Source of the DNA: Pseudonocardia humida
GTDB taxonomy: Bacteria > Actinomycetota > Actinomycetes > Mycobacteriales > Pseudonocardiaceae
Assembly (NCBI RefSeq): GCF_023898865.1
Contig: NZ_JAGSOV010000040.1
Coordinates: 124,001-188,000 of the forward strand
Length of the DNA stretch: 64,000 bases
Direction of reading: 5' to 3'
The notes beneath the pieces are model-generated. The model did not search any database. It saw nothing but the letters and a program-made list of their open reading frames with translations, and was not told the origin of the DNA. The position numbers and the translations under genes were made by a program. This document shows positions 27,888-39,253 of the stretch, in pieces; the stretch's first letter is position 1, and each line of letters opens with the position of its first letter.

Positions 27888-27942
27888 GTTCAGGAAAGCC
27901 ACGATGCTGAACCCTGCGGGCGGCATCGTGGCTTTCCTGAAC
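27888..27942 (-). terminator. Perfect 19-bp hairpin downstream of serC
   Basis: GTTCAGGAAAGCCACGATG (27888-27906) and its exact complement (27924-27942) with a 17-nt loop, 21 bp beyond the serC stop. It should end the serC transcript before sepH. The remainder of 27659-27887 has no gene; the sepH promoter must lie there. Confidence 0.85.
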
Positions 27943-27963
27943 TCCGGCGGGGGGCGTCAGGAG

Positions 27964-29766
<1,803 letters not shown>

Positions 29767-29770
<4 letters not shown>

Positions 29771-31002
29771 TGGATCTCCTGGGGGGTTCGGGCGGTGGGG
29801 ACGGTGACGGTGACGGTGGTGCCCGACGGCCCGGAGTCGACGTCGACGGCGCCGGTGAGCCGTTCGACCCGGCCGCGCAGGATCCGCAGCCCGAAGCTGG
29901 TGTCGTCCACGTCGTCGGGGTCGAAGCCGGGGCCGTCGTCGCTGACCGCGAGGGCGACGGCGTCCGGGTCGGTGTAGTCGAGGTCGACTTCGACGCGGCC
30001 GGCGCCGGCGTGCTTGCGCGCGTTGGCCAGCAGCTCCTGGGCGGCGCGCAGCAGCACGATCTCGGTCTCCGCGGAGACCTTGCGGGGGGTGCTGTGGACG
30101 GTGTGCCGCGCCGGTGAGCCGGTCTCCTCGGCGTAGCGGTCGGCGGTTCGCCCGACGGCGTCGGCGAGCGAGCGCGCGGCGGCCTCGCCGGGCGCGCCCG
30201 CCGCCACGAGCCGGCGGGCCTCCTGCAGGTTCTCGCGTGCGGCGCGGACGGCGAGCTCGACGTGGCGGCGGGAGCTGTCCGGGTCGGTCGCGAACTGGGC
30301 CTGCGCGGCCTGCAGCAGGGTGACGATGCTGGTGAAGCCCTGGGCCAGGGTGTCGTGGATCTCCCCGGCCAGCCGCTCGCGCTCGGCGGCCGCGCCCGCC
30401 ACGTGCGACAGCTCGGCGACCTGGGCCTGGCTGGCCTCCAGCTCGGCGATCAGCGCGGCGCGGCGCTCGCTCTCGTCGGCGAGCCGGGTGATGAAGACGC
30501 CGACCAGGATCCCGAACAGGGACATGAACACGGCCTGCGGGGGGAACAGCTCGCCGATCAGGCCCTTGCCCCGGAACACCGCCCCGGCCAGCGGCCCCAG
30601 CACCGTGAGCGCCACGACCGCGCCGATCGCCGGGCCGAGCGGGAGCAGCCAGAACAGCTGGGAGTAGACGATGAAGGCCGCCCAGCTGGCCGAGTCGGCC
30701 AGCGCGGTGGCGGCCACCATCCCGACGCCGAGCGCCGCGCACAGGGCCAGCCGTCCCGCGGTGAAGGGTCGGGCGTCGGGGGACAGCGCCATCCGCCGCC
30801 CGGCCAGCGGCCAGGACAGGGCCATCCCGACGACGATCGCCATCGCCGCGAACCGGGCGGCGGGCGCCACGTCCTCCAGGGCGATGAGCGCGCAGGTGAA
30901 CACCGTCGCGGCGGCGAAGAACAGGTCCCAGAGCCAGAAGCTCAGCAGCGGGCCGCCCGTCCCCGTCCGGTCCGCGCCCACCTTCGCCCCCACCCCGCTC
31001 AC
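29767..31002 (-). CDS. Sensor histidine kinase (HisKA_3 type)
   Basis: 411 residues. The first 160 hold five to six membrane helices with short loops, a DesK-like sensor. A coiled linker precedes RERLAGEIHDTLAQGFTSIV (phosphorylated His) and the ATPase domain with QELLANARKHAG, DDGPGF and FGLRILRGRVERLTG. GTG 31002 overlaps the permease stop (GTGA). Membrane state or a transported compound may be sensed; the linked ABC exporter is the likely target. Confidence 0.93.
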
Positions 31003-31823
31003 CCGTCCTGGCCCCGCCGCCACCGGAAGGTGGTCAGGCACAGCACCAGCCCGATCACGCACCAGGCGCCCAGCACCAGCGCGACCCGGTCGAGCTCCCA
31101 CGTCCCGGCGGGCTCGTACGCGGCCATGCTGTCGGGCAGGAACACCGAGCGGAAGCCCTGGGCCATCCACTTGACCGGGAAGAACGAGGCGGTCGTCACC
31201 AGCCCGTCGGGCAGCGCGGTGATCGGGGTGACGAACACCCCGGAGACGAACTGCAGCGCCAGGTAGGGGATCTGGGTGATGGCGTTCGCGCTGCGCGCGT
31301 TGCGCGCGGTGCTGGAGATCGCGATGCCCAGCAGCGAGCAGGACGTCACGCCGAGCGCGAACACCCAGCCGAAGGTCAGCCAGTCGCCGACGGTCGCCGG
31401 GAGGGTCAGGCCGAACAGGGCCATCGCGACCGCGAGCATGAGCGCGATCTGGGCCACCGTCGTCACCGCGACGAGCACGATCTTGCCGATGAAGTAGGCC
31501 GCGGCCGGCATCGGCGTGCCGCGCAGCCGCTTGAGGGTGCCGTCGTCGCGGTCGCCAGCGATGTCGGTGCCCAGGCTGACGAACGTGGTCGACATGATCC
31601 CGGCGGCGATCATCCCGGCCGCGAGCACCTGGGAGGACGTGACGCCCGCCGGCTCGCCGTGGTCGCCGAACACCGAGCCCAGCAGCACCATCAGCACGGT
31701 CGGCAGCGAGAAGGTGAACACCACCGCCTCGCGGCTGCGGAAGAACCGCTTGACCTCCAGCGCCCCGCGGGCCAGGCCGAGCGGGAGGGCGGAGGGCAGC
31801 GGGGCGAGCCCGGCCGCGGTCAT
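30999..31823 (-). CDS. ABC-2 type transporter permease
   Basis: 274 residues with six membrane helices in ABC-2 arrangement. FRSREAVVFTFSLPTVLMVLL at the start, GDRDDGTLKRLRGTPM between helices 2 and 3 and a conserved VSGVFVTPITALPD are typical of drug/lipid exporters of this family (DrrB-like). It partners the ATPase encoded just upstream (overlap ATGA) and is followed by the kinase gene. Substrate unknown. Confidence 0.92.
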   Translation of the reverse strand: MTAAGLAPLPSALPLGLARGALEVKRFFRSREAVVFTFSLPTVLMVLLGSVFGDHGEPAGVTSSQVLAAGMIAAGIMSTTFVSLGTDIAGDRDDGTLKRLRGTPMPAAAYFIGKIVLVAVTTVAQIALMLAVAMALFGLTLPATVGDWLTFGWVFALGVTSCSLLGIAISSTARNARSANAITQIPYLALQFVSGVFVTPITALPDGLVTTASFFPVKWMAQGFRSVFLPDSMAAYEPAGTWELDRVALVLGAWCVIGLVLCLTTFRWRRGQDG

Positions 31824-32704
31824 CGCGCACCCCCGGCGGCGGCGAGCTCGACGGGGGCCTGCCCGGTCGCGAGCAGCTCCAGGTAGACGTCCTCCAGGCT
31901 GGGTCGGCGCACCGCGAGCCCGGGCACCTCGCCGCCGAACCGGGCGGCCAGCCGGGCCACCAGCGCGGCCGGCGCGTCGGTCGACTCCGACCGGGGCGCG
32001 CCGCCCTCGAGCCAGTCCACGGTGGCCGGCCGGTGCCGGCGCCCGCCGAGCGTGGCCGGCGTGGCGTCGGCGACGATCCGCCCGCCGGTGATGACGGCGA
32101 GCCGGTCGGCGAGCACCTCGGCCTCCTCCAGGTAGTGGGTGGTCAGCAGGATCGTGGTGCCCTCCGCGGCCAGCGCCCGGACCAGCTGCCAGAAGTCGCG
32201 GCGGGCCTGCGGGTCGAACCCGGTCGTCGGCTCGTCGAGGAACAGCAGCTCCGGGCGGCCGACGATGCCCAGCGCCACGTCCACGCGGCGGCGCTGCCCG
32301 CCCGACAGCTGCCCGACCAGCTGCCGCACGCCGCCCAGCCCGACCAGCTCCAGCACGTCGTCCGGGTCGCGCGGGTCGGGGTAGTAGCCGGCGAAGTGGC
32401 GCACCGCCTCGGCCGGGGTCAGGTCGAGCAGGTCGGTGGCGGTCTGGGCGACCACCCCGATCCGGACCCGCCAGTCGCGCCCGGCCCGGCCGGGGTCGGT
32501 GCCCAGCACCGCCACCTCGCCGCCGTCGCGGTGCCGGTATCCCTCCAGGATCTCCACGACGGTCGTCTTGCCCGCCCCGTTGGGGCCGAGCACGGCCACC
32601 ACCTCGCCGTGCTCGACGTCGAGGTCGATGCCGTCCACGGCGGGCCGGGCCGCCCCGGGGTAGTGCTTGCGCAACCCCCGCACCCTGATCGCTGTTGTGG
32701 TCAT
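31820..32704 (-). CDS. ABC transporter ATP-binding protein
   Basis: 294 residues. Walker A GPNGAGKTT, signature LSGGQRRRVDVALGI, Walker B LLFLDEPTTGFD and the H-loop TTHYLEEAEVL are all present. The C-terminal DUF4162-like extension is short. ATG 32704 (MTTTAIRVRGLRKHYPG) is the family-type start; the frame extends further upstream. First gene of the ATPase-permease-kinase-regulator operon. The promoter is shared with the divergent polyamine-synthase-like gene starting at 32799. Confidence 0.94.
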   Translation of the reverse strand: MTTTAIRVRGLRKHYPGAARPAVDGIDLDVEHGEVVAVLGPNGAGKTTVVEILEGYRHRDGGEVAVLGTDPGRAGRDWRVRIGVVAQTATDLLDLTPAEAVRHFAGYYPDPRDPDDVLELVGLGGVRQLVGQLSGGQRRRVDVALGIVGRPELLFLDEPTTGFDPQARRDFWQLVRALAAEGTTILLTTHYLEEAEVLADRLAVITGGRIVADATPATLGGRRHRPATVDWLEGGAPRSESTDAPAALVARLAARFGGEVPGLAVRRPSLEDVYLELLATGQAPVELAAAGGAR

Positions 32705-32798
32705 GGGAGCAGCCTGCGCGGCCCCGGGACGTGCCGGGACGAACGGACGACGGGAACCGCCGTCGGCCGTTCGACGGACACCCGTACGCTCCGGGGCC

Positions 32799-35000
32799 AT
32801 GTCCGCTCCAGCGACGAGCCCCGCGCCACCGAAGAACCCGCTGCTCGGCGTGCGCACCCGGCTGGTGCTCGCCAGCGCGTTGATGCTGTTCGTCGAGCTC
32901 GCGCTGATCCGCTGGACCGGCTCCAACGTGGTCCACCTGAGCTACTTCTCGAACTTCGTGCTGCTCGGGTCGTTCCTCGGGATCGGGCTGGGCTTCCTGC
33001 GCGCAGACCGGGCGAGGGTGCGGCCGTTCTACTCGCCGATCACGCTCGGCGTGCTCGTGCTGTTCATCATGACGTTCCCGGTGACGGTCGACCGCGGCCA
33101 GGACGACTCGGTCATCTACTTCACCAGCCTGTTCACCACCGGCCCGCCCACCTGGGTGGTGCTGCCGATCGTGTTCGCCGCCGCCGCGGTGATCACCGCC
33201 GGGCCCGCCGAGCTGGTCGGCCAGTGCTTCACCAAGCTGCCCCGGCTCACCGCCTACCGGTTCGACCTCATCGGCAGCCTGATCGGCATCGTGGCGTTCA
33301 CCGGCCTGTCGTTCCTGGGCGCCCCGCCGATGTGGTGGGGGCTGATCGTCGCGGTGCTGTTCGGCGTGCTGCTGGTCCCGGCGCCGACCCGCTCCGGGGT
33401 GGCGCTGGGCGTGGTGCTGGTCGCCGTGCCGTCGGTGCTGATGGTCGCCGAGCTGCGCACCGAGTCGATGACGCCGGGGGCCACCTGGTCGCCGTACTAC
33501 AAGATCCAGGCCGGGGAGCGCGTCGTGAACGGCGTGCCGATCGTCGACATCGCGGCCAACGGCGTCCCCCACCAGCAGGCCATCCCGGCCGCGGCCCGGG
33601 TGCAGTTCGAGCCGCAGTACGCGCTGCCCTACGAGCGCGCCGTCGGGCAGAGCCTCGGTGACGTCCTGATCATCGGGGCGGGCAGCGGCACCGACGTGGC
33701 CATCGCGCTGGCCAACGGCGCCGAGCACGTCGACGCCGTCGAGATCGACCCGGGGCTGCTGCAGGTCGGCCGCGAGAAGCACCCCGACCGCCCCTACGAC
33801 GACCCGCGGGTGACCGTGCACGTCGACGACGGCCGGGCGTTCCTGTCGCGCACCGACCGGACCTACGACCGCATCCTCTTCGCGCTGCCCGACTCGCTGA
33901 CCCTCGTGCAGGGCGCCAGCTCGCTGCGCCTGGAGAGCTACCTGTTCACCGAGGAGGCCTTCGCCTCCGCGCGCGAGCACCTCAACCCCGGCGGCGCGCT
34001 CGCGATGTACAACTACTACCGCGAGGGCTGGCTGATCGACCGGCTCGCGCTCACCGCGGAGACCGTCTTCGGGCACCAGCCCTGCGTCGACGTCGTCGGC
34101 GGCGAGCTGGGCCAGGCCGTCATCACCACCGGGCTCACCCCGGCCGACCAGTCCTGCGGCCCGCAGTGGGCGGGCGCCACCGAGGACACCCCGGCCCCGG
34201 CCACCGACGCGCGGCCGTTCCTGTACCTGTTCGGCGCCACCATCCCGTCGCTGTACCTGGTCACCATCGGCCTGATCCTGGCCTTCAGCGTGGCCGCGGT
34301 GGCGCTGGTCGGGCGGGGCAGGCGCGAGCCGGGCGGCGAGCGGCCGGTGGGCACCTACCGCCGGATGCGGCCCTACGCCGACCTGTTCCTGCTCGGGGCC
34401 GGGTTCCTGCTGCTGCAGACCAAGTCCATCGCCGGGTTCGCGCTGCTGTTCGGCACCACGTGGGTGGTCAACTCGATCGTCTCGGCCGGCGTGCTGATCG
34501 CCGTGCTGGCCGCCGTGGAGATCACCCGCCGGTTCCGCACGCCCCCGCTGAAGATCATGTACGCGGTGCTGTTCGGTGGGCTGGCCCTGAGCTGGCTGAT
34601 CCCCGAGTCCTGGCTGCTGGCGCTGCCGGTGCCGGTCCGGCTGGTGGTCGCGGTGGTGATCGCGTTCCTGCCGATCTTCGCCGCGAACGTGGTGTTCGCG
34701 AAGCGCTTCACCGACACCACCGACCCCACCGGCGCCTTCGGGGCCAACCTGCTGGGCGCGATGGTCGGCGGGTGCCTCGAGTACACGGCGCTGCTCGTCG
34801 GGTTCCCGGGGCTGCTGCTGGTGGCCGCGGCGCTGTACGTGGGGGCGTTCCTGCTGGCCCCGAAGGGGTCGTTGAGCGGTGACTCGCCCGCTCCCGTCGA
34901 GGAGCAGGCGCCGGTCGCCCACGAGCGGGACGACCCCGAGGACGCCGGCGTGGGCGCGGCGGCCGGGCACGACGGGGGCCAGTCCGAGAGCAAGGCCTGA
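32799..35000 (+). CDS. Polytopic membrane protein with a spermidine-synthase-like domain
   Basis: 733 residues. Residues 20-215 contain seven or so membrane helices. Residues 230-460 form a SAM/decarboxy-SAM-type Rossmann domain: VLIIGAGSGTDVAIALANGA, AVEIDPGLL, VDDGRAFLSRTD and FALPDSLTL with the Asp at the catalytic position of spermidine synthase. Five or more further helices follow (490-700) and an acidic C-terminal tail. Similar fused proteins exist in many bacteria; activity is not established and several lack polyamine-binding residues. ATG 32799 follows TACGCT (32785-32790) by 8 nt, so a leaderless start is likely. Confidence 0.82.
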   Translation: MSAPATSPAPPKNPLLGVRTRLVLASALMLFVELALIRWTGSNVVHLSYFSNFVLLGSFLGIGLGFLRADRARVRPFYSPITLGVLVLFIMTFPVTVDRGQDDSVIYFTSLFTTGPPTWVVLPIVFAAAAVITAGPAELVGQCFTKLPRLTAYRFDLIGSLIGIVAFTGLSFLGAPPMWWGLIVAVLFGVLLVPAPTRSGVALGVVLVAVPSVLMVAELRTESMTPGATWSPYYKIQAGERVVNGVPIVDIAANGVPHQQAIPAAARVQFEPQYALPYERAVGQSLGDVLIIGAGSGTDVAIALANGAEHVDAVEIDPGLLQVGREKHPDRPYDDPRVTVHVDDGRAFLSRTDRTYDRILFALPDSLTLVQGASSLRLESYLFTEEAFASAREHLNPGGALAMYNYYREGWLIDRLALTAETVFGHQPCVDVVGGELGQAVITTGLTPADQSCGPQWAGATEDTPAPATDARPFLYLFGATIPSLYLVTIGLILAFSVAAVALVGRGRREPGGERPVGTYRRMRPYADLFLLGAGFLLLQTKSIAGFALLFGTTWVVNSIVSAGVLIAVLAAVEITRRFRTPPLKIMYAVLFGGLALSWLIPESWLLALPVPVRLVVAVVIAFLPIFAANVVFAKRFTDTTDPTGAFGANLLGAMVGGCLEYTALLVGFPGLLLVAAALYVGAFLLAPKGSLSGDSPAPVEEQAPVAHERDDPEDAGVGAAAGHDGGQSESKA

Positions 35001-35007
35001 ACCGCGC

Positions 35008-35589
35008 TCAGCGCTCCGGTGCCGGGGCGACCGGAGCGGGTCGGTCCGCCGACGACGCTCCGGCCCGTCCCCGCCACCAGCGGCGCGACGCCAGCGCGGC
35101 CAGCCCGGCGCCCGCGGTGTTGAGCAGCACGTCGTCCACGGAGGACACCCGGTCGAGCTGCAGGGCGTACTGCGCGATCTCGATCAGCGCCGAGCAGGCC
35201 CCCGCGAGGGCCAGGACCCGCGGCAGCGCCGCCAGCGCCGCGAACCGCAGCGGGGCGAAGGCCCCCAGCGCCGCGAACACCAGCAGGTTGCCGACGATCT
35301 GGCCCGGGTCCATCGTGAGCAGGTCCTGCAGCGGCACCAGGATCACCCGGGAGGGCACCTCACCCGCCCGGCTGCCCGGGAACGTGGTCATCAGGACCCA
35401 CGGCACCGTCCCGTAGACGATGCCGACCTCGGCCAGCGACCTGCGCCATGCCCACCCCCGCGTGGCGCCGGTGGCCCTCCGGTGGCGGGCCAACGCCCAC
35501 ACCGCCAGGGCGGCCAGCGGCAGCCCGGCCACCGTCGTGAGCACCACGCCGGTCTCGGTGAAGACCCACTCGTGCCATCCCCTGGTCAC
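35008..35589 (-). CDS. VanZ-like family membrane protein
   Basis: 193 residues, five membrane helices. VanZ features: LVPLQDLLTMDPGQIVGNLL, then a helix, CSALIEIAQYALQLDRVSSV and DDVLLNTAGAGLAALA. The family includes teicoplanin-resistance VanZ but most members have no known role. GTG 35589 has GGGGCGAG upstream. It converges with the polyamine-synthase-like gene 8 bp away, with no obvious terminator. Confidence 0.85.
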   Translation of the reverse strand: MTRGWHEWVFTETGVVLTTVAGLPLAALAVWALARHRRATGATRGWAWRRSLAEVGIVYGTVPWVLMTTFPGSRAGEVPSRVILVPLQDLLTMDPGQIVGNLLVFAALGAFAPLRFAALAALPRVLALAGACSALIEIAQYALQLDRVSSVDDVLLNTAGAGLAALASRRWWRGRAGASSADRPAPVAPAPER

Positions 35590-35758
35590 GCTCGCCCCAC
35601 TACGCCGCAGTCCATGCCCCCAGTGAAGTCGGCCCGGCGTTGCCGGTACGTATGCGTTTTCCGATACGCCGACGGTATGCGCCCGCGGGCCGCGGTTCAC
35701 GGCCCGCCGGACCGGGCGGGGGTTCCCTGCGGCGGCACCGTGGGGCAAGCTGAGTCTC

Positions 35759-37075
35759 GTGAGAGAACCCAGCGTGCTGCGGCGCATCCACCCGGCCTGG
35801 TGGGTCGCAGCGGTGACCTTCCTGGCCCTGGTCGGGGCCGCGGGCTTCCGGGCCGTGCCCGGCGTGCTCATGGAGCCGCTGCACACCGAGTTCGGGTGGT
35901 CGATCTCGACGATCTCGGCCGCGGTGGCGGTCAAGATGGCCCTCTACGGCCTGACGGCGCCGTTCGCGGCCGCGCTGATGGAGCGGTTCGGCATCCGCAA
36001 GGTCGTGACGGCCGCGCTGCTGGTCGTGGCCACCGGCAGCGGCCTGACGGTGTTCATGACGGCCAGCTGGCAGCTCATCCTGTGCTGGGGCGTGCTGGTC
36101 GGGCTGGGGACCGGGTCGATGGCGCTGGCGCTGGTCGCGACGGTCACCGGGCGCTGGTTCGAGGCCCGGCGCGGGCTGGTGTCGGGAGTGCTCACCGCGG
36201 GCGGGGCGGCGGGGGCGCTGGTGTTCCTGCCGCTGGTGGCCGTGATCTCGGAGGGCTACGGGTGGCGTCCGGCCTCGCTCGGGGTCGCGGGGGCGGCGCT
36301 GGCCGTGGCGCCGTTCGTGCTGTGGCTGCTCCGCGACAAGCCGTCCGACCTGGGGGTGCTGCCCTACGGTGCGGTGATGCCGGAGCCGTCGGCGGCGGCC
36401 GCCGGGGTGGTGCCGGTGGCGGCGCCGAAGGTGGGCCCGGCGCGGCTGGCGCTGCGGGCGCTGGGCACGGCCGGGCGCACCCGGCCGTTCTGGTACCTCG
36501 CCGTCGGCATGATGATCTGCGGGGCCACCACGATGGGGCTGATCCAGCCGCACTTCATCCCGGCCGCGCACGACCACGGCATGCCGCAGACGGTGGCCGC
36601 GGGGCTGCTGGCCCTGGTCGGGCTGTTCGACATCGTGGGCACCATCGCCTCGGGCTGGCTGACCGACCGCATCGACCCGCGCTACCTGCTGCTGGCCTAC
36701 TACGTGCTGCGCGGCCTCTCGCTGATGGCGCTGCCGGTGCTGTTCGGGCCGGACATCGAGCTGCACATGGTGGCGTTCATCGTGTTCTACGGCCTGGACT
36801 GGGTGGCCACCATCCCGCCCACGATGGCGCTGTGCCGGGAGATCTTCGGCGGGCTCGCACCGGTGGTGTTCGGCTGGGTGTTCGCCAGCCACCAGGTCGG
36901 CGCGGCGCTGATGGCGCTGGGCGCCGGCATCGTCCGCGACGAGCTGGACGCCTACGACATCGCCTGGTACATCGGCGGCGGGTTGGCCGTGGTCGCCGGG
37001 TTCCTGTCGCTGCTGGTCAAGCGGGCGCCGATCGCCGCTCCCGCCGCCGGGCCGCCGCTGGCCACGAAGGCGTAG
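35759..37075 (+). CDS. MFS transporter (OFA/monocarboxylate-like)
   Basis: 438 residues with 12 membrane helices. HPAWWVAAVTFLALVGAAGF, LHTEFGWSISTISAAVAV and LTDRIDPRYLLLAYYVLRG resemble oxalate:formate and monocarboxylate antiporters. ATGRWFEARRGLVSGVLT is a conserved helix-loop segment. Probably moves an organic acid; a substrate cannot be assigned. GTG 35759 is the start. It faces the citrate synthase gene across a hairpin. Confidence 0.88.
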   Translation: MREPSVLRRIHPAWWVAAVTFLALVGAAGFRAVPGVLMEPLHTEFGWSISTISAAVAVKMALYGLTAPFAAALMERFGIRKVVTAALLVVATGSGLTVFMTASWQLILCWGVLVGLGTGSMALALVATVTGRWFEARRGLVSGVLTAGGAAGALVFLPLVAVISEGYGWRPASLGVAGAALAVAPFVLWLLRDKPSDLGVLPYGAVMPEPSAAAAGVVPVAAPKVGPARLALRALGTAGRTRPFWYLAVGMMICGATTMGLIQPHFIPAAHDHGMPQTVAAGLLALVGLFDIVGTIASGWLTDRIDPRYLLLAYYVLRGLSLMALPVLFGPDIELHMVAFIVFYGLDWVATIPPTMALCREIFGGLAPVVFGWVFASHQVGAALMALGAGIVRDELDAYDIAWYIGGGLAVVAGFLSLLVKRAPIAAPAAGPPLATKA

Positions 37076-37080
37076 CAGCC

Positions 37081-37138
37081 GTCGGGGACGACGTCGTCGT
37101 GATCGACGGGGCGATCCGGTGACGACGCCGTCCTCGAC
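37081..37138. terminator. Bidirectional hairpin between convergent MFS and citrate synthase genes
   Basis: Arms GTCGGGGACGACGTCGTC (37081-37098) and GACGACGCCGTCCTCGAC (37121-37138) pair at 16 of 18 positions, 5 bp past the MFS stop and 9 bp before the citrate synthase stop. Confidence 0.75.
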
Positions 37139-37147
37139 GGGCCGGGG

Positions 37148-38326
37148 TCAGCTGCGGGCGATCTCCGTCCAGCCCTCGACCCGCTCGGGGCGGCGCGGGC
37201 CGGGGCCGATGTACTGGGCCGACGGGCGGACCAGCTTGTTCTCCCGCTTCTGCTCCATGATGTGCGCCGACCAGCCCGCCGTGCGGGCGCTGGTGAACAT
37301 GGCCGGCATCATGTGCGGCGGCACCTCGGCGAAGTCGAGGATCACCGCGGCCCAGAACTCGACGTTGGTCTCGATCGGGTGGTCCGGGCGGCGCTCGCGC
37401 AGCAGGGCCAGCGCGGCCTGCTCCAGCGCGACGGCCACCTCGTAGCGCGGCGCGTTCAGCTCCTGGCAGGTGCGGCGCAGCACGCGGGCGCGCGGGTCCT
37501 CGGCCCGGTAGACGCGGTGGCCGAAGCCCATCAGCTTCTGCTTGTCGTCGAGGATGCCGCGGACCAACGCCTCCGGGTCGCCGGTGCGCTCGGTCTGCTC
37601 CAGCATCGGCAGCACGCGGGCCGGTGCGCCGCCGTGCAGCGGGCCGGACATGGCGCCGATCGCGCCCGACATCGCCGCCGCGACGTCCGCGCCGGTGGAG
37701 GCGATGACCCGGGCGGTGAAGGTGGAGGCGTTCATGCCGTGCTCGGCGGCCGACACCCAGTAGGCGTCCACGGCCTTGACGTGGGCCGGGTCGGGCTCGC
37801 CGCGCCAGCGGGTCATGAACCGCTCGGTGATCGTCGAGCACTCGTCGATGCGGCGCTGGGGCACGGCGGGCACGCCGATCCCGCGCGCGGACTGCGCGAC
37901 GTAGGACAGCGCCATGACCGAGGCCCTGGCCAGCTGGTCGCGGGCCTCGTCGTCGTCGATGTCGAGCAGCGGCCGGTAGCCCCAGTACGGCGCGAGCATG
38001 GCCAGCGCGGCCTGCACGTCGACGCGGACGTCGCCGGTGTGCACCGGGATCGGGAACGGCTCGGCGGGCGGCAGGCCCGGCCCGAACCGGCCGTCGACCA
38101 GCAGCGCCCAGACGTTGCCGAAGCTGACCGCGCCGACGAGGTCCTCGATGTCGACGCCGCGGTAGCGCAGCGCGCCGCCGTCCTTGTCCGGCTCGGCGAT
38201 CTCGGTGCGGAAGGCGACGTGGCCCTCCAGACCCGACTTGAACCCGGGTGGGGGCGGGGGCACCGCCGGTGCCTCCGGCGCGGTCGGCGCCGTCCCTGCA
38301 TTCTCCGTGATCGGTGCAGTGGACAC
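37148..38326 (-). CDS. citA: Citrate synthase 2 (actinobacterial type II isozyme)
   Basis: 392 residues. Active-site elements are GPLHGGAPARVLPMLEQ and LMGFGHRVYRAEDPRARVL, with the catalytic Asp in the C-terminal quarter (VEFWAAVILDFAEVPP). An unusual Pro-rich N-terminus (APAVPPPPPG) precedes the domain. GTG 38326 has GAGGAGGA 6 nt upstream and is preferred to the ATG at 38341. It condenses acetyl-CoA or a longer acyl-CoA with oxaloacetate. A second synthase, gltA, is at 46051. The Rv0889c homologue stands near serC in M. tuberculosis. Confidence 0.93.
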   Translation of the reverse strand: MSTAPITENAGTAPTAPEAPAVPPPPPGFKSGLEGHVAFRTEIAEPDKDGGALRYRGVDIEDLVGAVSFGNVWALLVDGRFGPGLPPAEPFPIPVHTGDVRVDVQAALAMLAPYWGYRPLLDIDDDEARDQLARASVMALSYVAQSARGIGVPAVPQRRIDECSTITERFMTRWRGEPDPAHVKAVDAYWVSAAEHGMNASTFTARVIASTGADVAAAMSGAIGAMSGPLHGGAPARVLPMLEQTERTGDPEALVRGILDDKQKLMGFGHRVYRAEDPRARVLRRTCQELNAPRYEVAVALEQAALALLRERRPDHPIETNVEFWAAVILDFAEVPPHMMPAMFTSARTAGWSAHIMEQKRENKLVRPSAQYIGPGPRRPERVEGWTEIARS

Positions 38327-38571
38327 CTGTGTCCTCCTCATCGTGGTCCCCGACAGGCGCCGGCCGGGCCGCCGGTGGCGGACCACGACCGGAGGTTGCG
38401 CCCGCCGCCTGCGCCGGTTGCGGCTGCGGCCTCGGGCTGGCCACGGGCGCCGTGAGATGCACGCGGTTGGCGCCAATCTGCCCGCGCGGGTGTCCCGTGG
38501 CAACGGGGCATGCGGGTGGGATCGGTCACCGACGTTGTCCACCGCGTGGCCACCCCCCTACCGTGGCCGGG

Positions 38572-39252
38572 GTGGACAGCGTCGCCGCGGGGGAGCCGGG
38601 CACCGACCAGGGGCTGGCCGCGATGCGGGTCGACTACGAGACCGCGGGCCTGGACGTCGACGACCTCGCCCCCACCTGGCACGAGCAGCTGGCCGCCTGG
38701 TTCGCCGAGGCCGTGGCCGCCGACGTGGTGGAGCCCAACGCGATGGTGCTGGCCACGGCGGGCACCGACGGCAGGCCGTCCTCGCGGACGGTGCTGTGCA
38801 AGGGCTTCGACGCCCGCGGCGTGGCCTTCTACACCAACTACACCTCGGCCAAGAGCCACGACATCCGCTCCACCCGCTACGCCTCGGCCACGTTCCCCTG
38901 GTACGCCCTGCACCGGCAGGTGACGGTGCGCGGGATCGTCGAGACGGTCGACCTGGACGAGGTGCTGGCCTACTGGTCGAGCCGGCCGCGGGGCGCGCAG
39001 CTGGGGGCGTGGGCGTCGGCGCAGTCGGCGGTGGTGCGCGACCGCCGCGTCCTGGACGACGCGCTGGCCGCCGTCACCCAACGCTTCGAGGGCCAGGACG
39101 AGGTGCCGCTGCCCGGTCACTGGGGCGGCTGGCGGATCGCGCCCGACCAGGTCGAGTTCTGGCAGGGCCGCTCGGACCGGATGCACGACCGGCTGCGCTA
39201 CGACATCAACCGCCTCGACCGGACGTGGGCGGTGCAGCGCCTGGCGCCGTGA
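38572..39252 (+). CDS. pdxH: Pyridoxine/pyridoxamine 5'-phosphate oxidase
   Basis: 226 residues. FMN-binding and substrate residues lie in AMVLATAGTDGRPSSRTVLCKG, YTNYTSAKSHDIRSTRYAS and PRGAQLGAWAS; the C-terminal GRSDRMHDRLRY and WAVQRLAP are characteristic of PdxH. It oxidises PNP/PMP to pyridoxal phosphate with O2. GTG 38572 lies 7 nt after TACCGT (38559-38564), a probable leaderless start; ATG 38623 is an inner alternative. Divergent from citrate synthase 2. Confidence 0.95.
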   Translation: MDSVAAGEPGTDQGLAAMRVDYETAGLDVDDLAPTWHEQLAAWFAEAVAADVVEPNAMVLATAGTDGRPSSRTVLCKGFDARGVAFYTNYTSAKSHDIRSTRYASATFPWYALHRQVTVRGIVETVDLDEVLAYWSSRPRGAQLGAWASAQSAVVRDRRVLDDALAAVTQRFEGQDEVPLPGHWGGWRIAPDQVEFWQGRSDRMHDRLRYDINRLDRTWAVQRLAP

Positions 39253-39253
39253 G

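Noticed and set aside
30999..34970. 1323-codon minus-strand frame
   Set aside because: It runs antisense through the polyamine-synthase-like gene and is only the upstream extension of the ABC permease frame.
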